The position numbers were made by a program, and so were the translations under genes. Source: Circinella umbellata (taxonomy: Eukaryota > Mucoromycota > Mucoromycetes > Mucorales > Lichtheimiaceae). Taken from it: a DNA stretch of 64,000 bases. The notes beneath the pieces were generated by a model that saw nothing but the letters and a program-made list of their open reading frames with translations, made no database searches and was not told the origin of the DNA. The stretch spans positions 62,001-126,000 of the forward strand of contig JAIWNF010000028.1 in NCBI GenBank assembly GCA_025093555.1. Direction: 5' to 3'. Shown here one piece after another: positions 11,246 to 21,608 of the stretch (positions are counted from its first letter, which is position 1; each line of letters opens with the position of its first letter).

Positions 11246-12284
11246 TTTCTATTATTTTGAACAATAAAAGTCTTTTTTTTTTCGCTACTCTGTCAAGTGA
11301 CTATATTTTTTATTACAGCTAGTTGTAACTGTAAATGCAAAAACTATATACGCAAAAAAAAAAAAAAAGGAACAGTAGAGAAAAAAGAAATTATAAATCC
11401 ATTTACTACCCGCGGAAAGCCACGAAGAATACTGCGATAGCTATATGCATTATATAAAAGTTTAAATATACTTATGTTCTTACTGTTAATCTGTCCCGGG
11501 TTACAGAATTCCATTGTTAAGTAACATGAAGTCACTTGGGATATGAATGAAGTGAAAGGTACCTTTCAAATCTTATGATCTAAAGCGTGAACAATTTTTT
11601 TTCTACCATTCAAAAAGTAATAATAATTACGCGTTTTGTAAATTCGTAGTTAGGGTAACAACATGTGACGTAGTATGATGATTGCATTTTATTATATGAT
11701 CCCAATAATTCTATCGCGGAAATTGAAAGATGGTATACCCATTATTATTTATTATTTGTGCCTTGCCCACTTTTCATCAACATTTAAAATAAGCTTTTCT
11801 TTATATATTACAAATAAAAGATATATATAAAAAAAAAGTGCTACAGGAAGGCTGTCCACAGTGATTGTAGCAACAAACAAGTGACGCCAAAAAAAAAACT
11901 TGCTACGTAGTCGATAAATAATTTATAATCATTAACATTGTTCTTTTTTACATATTGATCAATGCTTTTTCTCTGGTTCACTGGTGCACCTGCATGAAAA
12001 AGAATATTACCCCTACTCTTTTTTACTAAACGAGCGAAAAAAGAAATGGAACTAACTAATGCACCCTCACCTCTCATATGTTCAGATTTTTTCAAGGATA
12101 TTTTTCCTTTTTACTTATTTAATTGAATATGCGACCAGTAATTTTCATGTACGTTTAATATTGCCTTTTATTAACTCGAAAAATCTTAGAATAAAGATAA
12201 TTATCATTCATAACTTTATTATCGTCAATTTGTGCGTTTTACAAATAAATATAAGAGACAACAATTGCTCAAATTGGCACTTTG
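10826..12284. other. Intergenic, transporter promoter to GST 3' end
   Basis: About 1.45 kb. The part next to the transporter start is rich in CA and CT runs on the plus strand (10970-11013), probably the 5' leader. It also holds the TA/TG microsatellite at 11191-11244. An open frame at 11841-12095 on the minus strand has no recognisable domain and I do not call it. Confidence 0.45.
11191..11244. repeat. Compound (TA)n(TG)n microsatellite
   Basis: A run of TA dinucleotides passes directly into about sixteen uninterrupted TG units. Direct reading of the sequence; no function implied. Confidence 0.95.
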
Positions 12285-13455
12285 TTAACAGTAGTAAGTA
12301 GGTGATTTAATACCCAAGGCAGATGCGACATCATCAACAACAGCTTCATCTTCAATATAAGTTTCTTTGAACGAAGGACAGCTAAGAATACCATTTACAA
12401 AGTCTTGAAGACGTGGTCTATCTGTGATGGGCTTTGGTATATATCCACCTAAGAATCCTTTGTTGATGGCCAAGTTACGAGCAATAAATGGTGCAAGGGC
12501 AATATCAGCAAGAGAATAGTCATTGCCGAGAAAATATGAACCAGTAGATGATTGGCGCCTTAGCATTTCGTCGAGCTATTATTATCAAAAAAATGATTGA
12601 TTGTATCGGGGTAAGAGTAAAAAAAAAATCAGATCGATGCTTATGAATAATGGTTTCATATGATTTACTTACAGTATATAATTATACTACCAATAGCTAG
12701 ATAAGAAGACAGATAAACAAACGTATTATGCTTACTCTGTTATAATGAATTTCAACATATTCAATGTAGGCTGGACATTGTGTTTGATCCACAAATGCTT
12801 GCATATAAGATGGCCATGCGGATCGAATTTGGGCCGGTCGCAATGGTGTATAGGTAGGCAACAAACTGTCAATGTGAGTGACACATTCCTTTTTTTTATA
12901 TATATGTGTAGTTATTGTTTAATCTTATTGTTATTATTTAAACAACCTACTTCTTTTCTGGTTTTATATCATGAGCTAATTCAAGCAGTACAAGAAACTC
13001 TGCAATATTTTTACCTTCTATATTTACAACTGAAATCTTTTCCTCGGGATTAATTCCCTTTAACCTATACGCAAAAACCATTTTTTTTATAGTTGAAAAA
13101 AATATAGTGAACCCTTCCCGTTCATTTTTCTTTTTATCTGACAATAATAATAATTAAAAATGTGAATTACCAAGAAGGCTTGTTAGATAGATCAATATTT
13201 ACAATCTCATCGAACTTGACTTCGATTTCTTTGAACGCTATTTCGACGCGTTGAGAATAAGGGGAATGGCGATTGCCATAGAATATGAGTTTATCTATTT
13301 TGATAAATTATAAACAACAGCAATAATAAGTAAATTAAGTAGCTTTGACGCATACTATTTATACACTACTATATATATACGTATACGCTTTTTTATGATA
13401 GCAATATAAAAAGATGGTACGTGTTTAATAATACATATGTACCTGTAGAAGTCAT
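12285..13455 (-). CDS. Glutathione S-transferase
   Basis: Five exons (13443-13455, 13171-13294, 12951-13064, 12736-12865, 12285-12575) give 223 residues. The N-terminal thioredoxin-fold half reads DKLIFYGNRHSPYSQRVEIA with Ser/Tyr in the catalytic position (SPYSQRV, no Cys), then INPEEKISVV in the place of the usual NPxGxVPxL strand, and the C-terminal all-alpha half has GNDYSLADIALAPFIAR, the conserved N-capping box. It should conjugate glutathione to electrophiles or reduce peroxides in the cytosol; class is uncertain (omega/Ure2p-like region of the family). The first exon is only 13 nt (MTST plus one base). A palindromic pair of CCCCT stress elements lies 239 bp upstream. A decayed second copy sits 0.65 kb upstream on the same strand. 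Confidence 0.88.
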
Positions 13456-13693
13456 TGTAAACGCAACAAGAGATTTATCGCGTGTAGAAAAAAAGAAAAA
13501 TTATTTGTTCTATTTATATATTTATAATGGTTTTTGCCTTGTGGAACTGACGAACTATATAGGTTAAAATTTATATTTATTAAATGGAAGACTAATATGA
13601 CCTGCGCCAATGGGCATGTGGTCGCTTCCTTGCGGTACAAGCAGGATTGACAGTTATACAAAAAGAAAGAGTAAAAAGGTATAAGCTGAAAAA

Positions 13694-13708
13694 CCCCTCA
13701 TTGAGGGG
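13694..13708. promoter_or_regulatory. Inverted pair of stress-response elements (CCCCT/AGGGG)
   Basis: CCCCTCA-T-TGAGGGG is a perfect inverted repeat with a one-base centre, about 239 bp upstream of the GST start. In yeasts CCCCT (STRE) binds C2H2 zinc-finger stress activators of the Msn2/4 type; a link between such a site and a GST is sensible. Regulation here is inferred from motif and position only. Confidence 0.4.
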
Positions 13709-13806
13709 AAAACTTAAACTAGTGGGGGGAAAAGCGAGTATTAGCTAAGTATAATGCAGAAACGTGGGAGAAATAGGACTAAGGTTATCGAATATAAATA
13801 AGAAAT

Positions 13807-14272
13807 TTAAATAAAAATTGAAAAGGAAAAAGGAAAAGACCCTATGTGTTCACGGAAGATGGTGTGTGTCGGGGGTATAAAGCGCAGGGCATCTTCAGGA
13901 TCTGGTTCGGCTTCATCGAAAGTGTCATCCGGGTGGGCCAAACGATCAATTTCACGAAGCACTTGTATAAAAGCAGGCCATACTTGTGGCCACTTTCCCC
14001 ATGTCAGGCCAACTTCAAAGCGCGGTAGATGATTCATGATAAAGTCGAAGGGCTGCAATACATCTAATGTTAAAGGAATAGTACCAAATACGGTGATAAG
14101 TTCGTTAAGTTAGGGCTGGAGCATTGGACAAATAGTGTAGTGTTCTCTTTTAGCAGCAGGGAGTCCATAACGGCAGTTCTTGAGACGCCACTTAATTAAC
14201 CGGTGTTGATCACGTGAAAATGCTGGCAGATAGAGTATTGGGACAATACCATCCGGATTAATCTGGAAATAC
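13807..14272 (-). pseudogene. Reverse-transcriptase-like C-terminal remnant, interrupted
   Basis: In one reading frame on the minus strand, after the GST-like part ends near ILYLP, the sequence changes to FSRDQHRLIKWRLKN followed by a C-x11-H-x3-C pattern (CRYGLPAAKREHYTIC) and, past a single in-frame stop at 14110-14112, continues through TVFGTIPLTLDVLQPFDF and GLTWGKWPQVWPAFIQVLRE to a stop at 13807. A basic QHRLIxWR segment followed by a Cys/His knuckle is what I associate with the zinc-binding tail of LINE-type reverse transcriptases common in Mucorales; I could not compare it with a database. The stop, the loss of any upstream polymerase domain and the fusion to a GST fragment mark it as dead. 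The acidic tail (about 13850-13930) is part of the same frame. Confidence 0.45.
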
Positions 14273-14601
14273 CTACACTTTGTCTATTAATTAGTAATGC
14301 ATTGTGTATCCAATTAATTGGCAAATCTAAATATTGTTTATATTACCAAGATGAAAGATCTATTGTATCCACTACTTCATATTCATAGTCGAACTTATCC
14401 TTATTGTAGCCGATTTCCTCAAATGCAATGCGATTTAGAACAAGCGCCACCACTGAGAAGAAAATAAACCGATCCGCTTATTTTACTTTGATGCAAAAAA
14501 AGACGAAGTATTATATCCGTTTATATATTGTATTAGACTTAATAGTAAATATATATTGTAATAATCCACAGCGAGAATACTATATGCTTACGATATGCCA
14601 T
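14273..14601 (-). pseudogene. Decayed glutathione S-transferase copy (N-terminal fragment)
   Basis: Exons 14592-14601 and 14347-14452 still splice in frame, and a third exon beginning at 14272 continues WYFQINPDGIVPILYLP. The part NRIAFEEIGYNKDKFDYEYE matches GST helix 1 and strand 2, and NPDGIVPIL is the family's cis-proline loop. What is missing is the first beta strand with the SPYS/SPxC catalytic loop, and the entire C-terminal domain: the frame runs into the retroelement-like remnant and stops at 14110. It resembles the intact GST downstream in intron placement (first exon tiny, second ends in a split Trp codon), so it is most simply a tandem duplicate broken by an insertion. Confidence 0.6.
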
Positions 14602-15487
14602 TTTCTCTTTTTTTGCTTTGTAAAGAAAAAGAGAAAACCGACTTTAGAATTTTTGGAAACACTTAAGGCTAAATAATTGTACCATTATGGAAAGGTAATA
14701 CAACGAAAATTATTGCGCCACGTCCTGGAAGAAGGGTTCAACACATTAAAATGAGATCCTCCAACCCAAGAATGGCTGTGTACGAAAGGTAGCGTGATGT
14801 ACACTACATATCAGTTGATGGTTTTGTTGCTTCTGTCTATTTGCATGTTTTCGCCAAACACTTGGTAATAGCTGAAGATTTCAGTTCTTGTTTGGCAGAT
14901 GTTCATAATATATTATAATTCTACATATAGTTCTATATAGTAAACATAATAAATCATAGTATATGGTAGCACACATGAAGCAAACGTGGGTATATATTTT
15001 TTGTCAATGTTGCCTTAGTGACGTTTTGATAGCTCATGAAAAGTTAACTTACATGTATATGATGGGAGGCACAATAGATATGGGTAGACTATATTACATT
15101 AAAGTCCAAATCGTATTATTTGATTCATAGCAATATTTTTATCATGTACCAATTTTGATTGAAAACATAAAAAAAACAGCATTAACCCAGTTTTTTTCAT
15201 ATATTCCAATGAGAGCGATATAAACACTCACAATGTCAACATTTTTAACTATAATCCAACATATCTAACGTAATAACGAGACATGTGCGATAATAAGAGT
15301 AATAACATGAGAAATAATAATATTTTATTGACTAAATGCGTGCTTTTCAAAGAGAAAGCGAGAAAGAGAATGAAGAGAAAAATGAAGGGCAAAGCTGTTT
15401 TGAACTTTTGGATCAACAAAACTACAAAAATATATAAATATATCGAATAAATTAGTATAATTGAATTTTGTTATTATCCTGTTGCCT
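14602..15487. other. Intergenic, upstream of GST remnant to TFIIS 3' end
   Basis: AT-rich 0.89 kb with no supported gene. The short frame at 14428-14676 on the plus strand runs antisense across the GST remnant and has no domain. Confidence 0.4.
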
Positions 15488-17149
15488 TTATTTGTCGTTC
15501 TTTACCTTCCAGTGGTTACCACAAATAACACAGGTCACAAAAGTTGTCATAGGTTCATCAGCACTTCGAGTTTGCATTTGGAAATAAGTACATTTACGAC
15601 CTTTACATTTACCGCATATGAACATATCTGTTTCAGCTTGAGCCGAGCCAGCGCCTCTAGCATTAAACAAGGCTTCCTCTGCAAGCTTTCTGTCACGAGC
15701 TTTGGATTCTTCCGATGCCATATCCTCCACACTCATAGTACATAACTTGACAACAGGTAATTCGCCACTTACAACACTCTCCCGTAAACCTGGATTGCCT
15801 TTATTTTTTAAATTGAGTGCCAGTGATCGTACCTTATTCTTGTAACCATCATTGACACCACCAAAGTCAATATAAACTGCGTTTTCAATTGCTTTTGCTC
15901 GTTTGAGTAATAAGACAGAATCTATAAAAAAAAAGTCGATTTATTGTTAAGATCTTGATTATCTTTATTTTTTGTGCAACGACACACAAAACCATATGTC
16001 CCAGCGTGTTCAAAAAAAAAGTTATATATACCTGCATAGCTACCCAATCCCACAGCACTATACATTAATTCAATTGTTTTATCTCTAGGCCCACTTCCAG
16101 TGGAATCAAATTTAACATCATCGGATTTAACTGTTCTAGGAGGACCAGATTCTGTAGTGGGAGTCTTTGGTGATGATGTTGCGGATGTGCGTCTGGATGT
16201 GGCGTTGGATGATGGTGACGATGTAGTATTGTTGGTAGTTGATGATGATGTTGTGGAAGCTACCAAATTGAAAAAAAAAATACATTTATGATTTCCTGAT
16301 TCTTATATTATAAAGTTATCATGTCTTTTTTTTTTGTAAAAGAAAAACCTACGTTTTGAGGATCCAGCAGCGGTAGCTTTTGTCTTGGTACTCATAACCA
16401 CATCATCTTTCCATTTTTTGACAATATCCTTTGCCTTTTGTGAAATTTGAATATTTTCATTTGTTCTCAATTTCCCTAAAGTTTTACCAATATCGGTTTT
16501 CTATAATTCTCTTATTGTCAGTTATGTTGGACTTCCTTATCCCCTTTCTTCCGTTTATTTTATTTTAGAATGACTTACTCGAAGCATATCTTGGGTGGCT
16601 GTCACTTTGGCCAATTGATTTAAAATATCGAGAATATCCTAAATTAAACAATAGAAATAGAAGGAATTAGAAACATTATCCCGATTAGGTATAGCTGACT
16701 TGATAAAGCTACCAAAAACTAACCAGGATCTTGAAGAAAAAAAACCGAATCGATGAAAAAAAAAAAAAAAAAGATTCGGAAGATTCAGTCAAGATCCAAA
16801 GTTGGTTACAGTAAACACGTTCACAATGGTTTGATCAACAAACACACTCTTTTCTTTTCAAAATCCCTTTTCACTGGTAGCGGTGGAACGCTTTTTTTTT
16901 TCTTTTAAATTTCGCGTCTATAAGGTACTTGCAGCCACGCAAAAAGAAAAAGCCTTCTCCACACGAAACGAAAAAGGGAAAGAATAGAAAAGGTGTGGCC
17001 TAATATTGTAACAACCTGTGTCATGGAAAAGAATAACCCAAATGAACAAAAGCAAGAAAAAGAAAAAGTCTAACCTGAGAAATTCCATTATCGATAGCCT
17101 TTTGTAAGGCACGTTTAATTTTTAAAATGTCTTCTGTTGGGGTAGCCAT
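15488..17149 (-). CDS. DST1: Transcription elongation factor TFIIS
   Basis: Five exons (17075-17149, 16579-16638, 16353-16500, 16032-16259, 15488-15921) give 314 residues, the normal size. Domain I (LW/TND fold) covers about residues 1-85: DILKIKRALQKAIDNGIS, LDILNQLAKV, KTDIGKTLGKLR, IVKKWKDDV. A Ser/Thr/Pro-rich linker follows, then the Pol II-binding domain II (RDKTIELMYSAVG to GELPVVKLCTMSVEDMASEE), and the C-terminal zinc ribbon with CGKCKGRKCTYFQMQTRSADEP and CVICGNHWK. The RSADEP loop holds the Asp-Glu pair that reaches the polymerase active site and stimulates transcript cleavage in arrested complexes. All ribbon cysteines and the acidic pair are present, so the protein should be active in the nucleus. 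The ATG at 17149 starts exactly at domain I. Confidence 0.95.
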
Positions 17150-17562
17150 GTACGATTGCGAACAAAAAAAGGTTTTTTTTTCAGGCTCGTGGGTCAACCT
17201 GAGCTTAAATTTGTTTTAATTATATATGCAAAAAAAAAAACCAGGTTTTATTACTTTCACTCATACAAAAAGTTGTCAATTCTTATTCTCAGTAAAATAT
17301 TAATGGTGTGTTCTATTGAAGTATCTTTTTACTATAAGATCTTGTACTAAAAAGCTTATGTTGAAAATCATATATCAAAGACATGAGTTTAAAAAGCATA
17401 TAATGATGTAATAATTGATGTTGCCATGTCAATGTGATACGCATATAAACGCAAGGGTGAGTTAAATATGATATATTTTAATGATAGTCGAAAATAATAG
17501 AATAAGTAAATAAAGAAAACATGAAAGAAAGAAAAGCACAACTCGTATCTTTATTTATACTA
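17150..17562. other. Intergenic, TFIIS promoter
   Basis: 0.41 kb of AT-rich DNA between two minus-strand genes. It contains a short plus-strand frame (17156-17350) rich in Lys and Phe that I regard as noise. Confidence 0.4.
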
Positions 17563-19683
17563 CTATGGAACTGTGTTGCTCCTAGTATGGTTTTTAGCAG
17601 CAATCCTTGCAGATGATCGTAAATTGGATGATCGCAAATTCATTTTGAACGTGCCAGATTTATCACCGTCATCATCCTGTATACAATTACTCGTTTTTTT
17701 CTTAGTTTTTGTTAATGTAGTTGATAGCAATATATTTTTTTTAATACAATTATTGCCTTCGAAGGTATGTGGGCTATGTGTTCGGAACGTTTTCTCCACG
17801 CTACCATCTGATCCTCGTTTATCAAAAAGATAATGTGCTTTTCCTCTTTCATCCACAACATAGTTAGGATCTTGTAATTGCCCTGACTCAATCAACAGAC
17901 GATAAAAATTAGAACACTATATATAAAAAGAAAAACGAAAAGAGTTGATAAATTATGATCTCAAAAGTTAACATGGTAACTAACTGTCGCTCTATATATT
18001 TTATACATCTGTCTTCACAAATGACAAAAGCTACCTGGTAACCGACACGACCTGGTATAGCTGTCGAGAAAAGTCCCCATTGACCATTAGCACCTACATC
18101 TTGTAGTCTTTTGAAAAACAATTGTTTTTCTTCCTCAGTCCAAGGGCCTTTTCTCTGTTCTTCACCTGGTGCATTGAAGCGATAATAGTAGCTATTAGGG
18201 TTTCGCTCAATCATTTTAAATGCTCGAATTCGTGCTTGAGACCAGCCTTCAAATGCTTTATTGGGATTCTCCGTCACCTGCTTTAACGCATCATCCAGTG
18301 CTAATCTTCCTATCATTCGAGAACGTCTATATATTGGTCATTTTTTGTTAGTTCTCCCATTTCCATATAATCATAATAAGCTAATTCTCCTGAGATATAG
18401 TAACTACTTACTTTTTTGAATCACGTTTATAGAAAGTCATCGTATCCTGAGTAGGAGATGAAAGTGTCTTTAATTTGGACTTACTTGACATGATTTCAGT
18501 CTGTTCGTTGACAGATATCTTCGCAGCATCAGCAGCACTAGCGACAACAGGTAATTCAGTCTTAACAAGCTGTTCGGGTGATCCTGATTGTTGGGCACTT
18601 GACCACTGTTCTTTGTGTTGCGGTTTAGGTTTTAATTTTGGTTGTGCCTTTGGCTTTTTTGATGCCTTGGCTGTGGGTATAGGAGCTATTGGCACAGATG
18701 TGGAATTACTGTGTGTGGTTTCAGAAGGTCTAATGGTTGTTACTATATACAAAAAAAATGATAATTAGCAAAGATGCTTTTATTCACCATTATTATTCTA
18801 TTAACCAAAGTATTATGTAAATTTAATTGTTAAAATTACGTGAAGGTTGTAAAATTGTTGAAACAATGCGTTGAATTCCTTCAAGATAGTCGGATCGAGT
18901 CTGTAACCGTTTGATCACTTCATCCTATCATTTACCCCATCCCAGCAAGATGATATACGTATATTTCCAAGAAATAAAAATAAACATCAAAAGCTTCCAA
19001 GTCACTAATACTTTTATCAATAATACCTCATTGCATCCACAATCCATCAGCATCACATCCACCTCTTCCTGAGTGAGTTGACTAAAAATGCCACGGATTT
19101 TTTGTGTTTTGCGGTTCCGTTCTCGATGTACATATTCAAGTAAATGCTGTCCTCCATTGGCGTCAGGAACTCTTGAATTTTAAAATACACATAAATGTCC
19201 ATGTAAGCCTATTTATCTTTTGACAGTAACCCCCCCCCCAAAAAAAAAAAATCTTTGTTTTATATATATACACCATGTTTTTCTTAATTAAGTGGTACAT
19301 ACCTTTCACCTTCTTGTAGTAGTGTGGTCTCCAAACCTTCTCCCAATATTTGAAAGCCCTAAATGGAGCATATCACCTTCAGTAAAAATGAAAAATTATT
19401 GCCAGTCTAGCTTTTTCTATATATATCAAGCGCTATAAAAAAAATATATTTTATTTTTAACATACTCACGTTGTTATAATAAGAATTCCATGGCAACGAA
19501 TGATCGACTGACAGATTGTCGTTTTCTATAAACCAGAATGTCGAAAACGCGTGTCAAAAAATGTTACTCCGCATTAGGATAGTTCGAACTTATCCCCCCC
19601 AAAAAATATTTACCCTGTTTTGAGGAAGGCGATTGAAAGACTTGGGAGTTACTATTTACTGCTGATTTCTTTGTGCGTACCAT
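17563..19683 (-). CDS. Myb/SANT-domain protein with N-terminal CUE/UBA-like segment
   Basis: Eight exons (19614-19683, 19470-19525, 19303-19358, 19027-19171, 18840-18924, 18412-18742, 18035-18326, 17563-17916) give 462 residues. Near residue 75 the stretch IRGIFSQLTQEEVDVMLMDCGCNEDEVIKRL looks like a three-helix CUE/UBA-like fold. A Lys/Pro-rich linker follows (KASKKPKAQPKLKPKPQ). Around residue 290 comes the Myb/SANT domain: GPWTEEEKQLFFKRLQDVG, WGLFSTAIPGRVGYQC, SNFYRLLIE, with the three spaced aromatic residues of a Myb repeat. The basic C-terminus (NLRSSNLRSSARIAAKNH) may bind DNA or act in nuclear import. I recognise the Myb fold but not a named orthologue; a role in chromatin or transcription is inferred. 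The ATG at 19683 is the first in frame. Confidence 0.82.
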
Positions 19684-21608
19684 ACTTGGATACAGGTTAA
19701 AAGAAGGGCGTATTTTTCTTTTCAAATGTCAAAATATGATGGTATGGGAAAGGGTTGTATAGAAGGATGTGTAAGTCACATTGTTTGTTACACATTATAG
19801 GTATACACATACATCTTATGCTGTAGATACTATTTGAAACAGTTGGTGATAAACATTATTTACATGATGATGTTTATTTTAATGTGAATGTGGTTTTTAG
19901 CATTGGGTGCACGAATCATATAGTGACAATCTACTGGCATGATTTGTGCTACACTATTACTTTCATCGTTTGTTCGATTAAAAAGCGGTATATCTATTAT
20001 GATGATTCTGCAACACTTCTATCGTCGCTAATAAAAATGTTTTGCTCAAAAGGATATCCATTATGATTGTGTAAAAGCAATGAAAATTAGGCTTTGCGTG
20101 CAATGTTCCTTTTGTATGGTGACTTGGGAGAAATAATGCAGTCATGGTGTGGTAACTATAAAATCAGCATACTATATAGCACAACGGTTTGTGACAATTA
20201 ACTTGGAATAAGAAGCAATCGCAGTAAATTACTGATCTTCATTATTAGTTGATTCGATCTCTCAAAGCGTACTGATTTTATTTTCCAGATATTATCACGA
20301 TTCAAATATCATTTTGATAGATGATCATGAAGAAAGATAAAGATCAAAAACTGATTTAAAAATTGATTAAATAAGAAATAAGAGAGATGAATGATGGATA
20401 AAGGTGTATAAGCTATTTTGATGATCGACGTGCGCGATTGTATTATTTCGAACCAAAACATTCTTCATCTTTCAACAAAGAAAAGAAAAATTTCCAGCCA
20501 TCTCCCGCATAATCCGAGAAGATAAATTACTTTTAATTAATTCTTGTATTAATATATTAGATGCTAAACAGCCAACACTTAAAACACTAATGTAAGTCGA
20601 ACTCATTATCCAATTCAACTAAGAGTCGCAAGTGGCTTATAACATGTATCTGATATACACATAATCCTTACATAAGACTGGATAATTAATAGAGTGAAAC
20701 GATAAAAAAGAAATGAAAAGTGATGACAAATAATAATCAGAGAGGTGATATAACCCTAAAAAAAATTCCGTACAATGTTAAACAAGAAAAATGGATCTGG
20801 TTATTGTTATTTTAATAAGGTGATAAGAAAGAAAAGAAAAGATGGCTATAATAAACTTGTCCGACAGGTTATTTTATCATTCACAGCATTTTGATAACAC
20901 ATCTCTTTATAAAATTATCCTAAATCCTATATATTGTATAACCTTCCAAATAAACATAGGAGGAAAAAAAAAACATGAAAAGTATATCCTTAATAAAACA
21001 AATAGTATTATAGGTATGGTCTGATGTTTTTTTTATTAAGTTATCAATACCACCGTATTTAATAAGAGACTAGTCATATTGAGGTATGGATCGGGAATTC
21101 TTTTATTCCTGAAAATTTTTACTCTTGTGTGCCTATGACTAAAATGCACAAGTAAAATAAAAAAATTTTAATCATGCACTTTCAAACCCCAGGTACACAT
21201 ATACACACATTAATGATTGTTAAGAACAGAACCACATGTGTGTTCCTGAATAAGAAATTATTAAAATAAATTGAATAAAAACATATAGAAAAAACTTTTT
21301 AATTATAATATGATATGGATAAAAATGTCAATACAGATTCTTTTTTTTGGGGGAGTTGATGGATGATAATAAGAGGCGGGAACTGGGATAAAATTATTTT
21401 TAAATGGGTAATTTTTTTTTTGAAATGAAAAAAGGAAAAAGCATATGTACACGAAAATGGATTTTTTTTAAAAGATAGATAAACACATAAGAAATGAAAA
21501 ATAAAGGCAAAATATAAACACTGAAAGAAAAAGAGAAAATAGAAAGAAATGAGGAAAGAAAAATTATGATGAAAATAGAAAAAAGAAAAGAAATGGAATG
21601 GAATGGAA
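19684..21608. other. Intergenic, about 1.9 kb
   Basis: Very AT-rich region between the Myb gene's promoter and the DUF8032 gene's 3' end. Its open frames (for example 19884-20066, 20842-21024 and 21299-21685) are short, biased to Phe/Ile/Lys or poly-Phe and have no domain. No tRNA or repeat family was seen. Confidence 0.4.

Noticed and set aside
11841..12095. 84-codon minus-strand frame downstream of the GST
   Set aside because: No recognisable domain, and no splice sites or motifs linking it to the GST.
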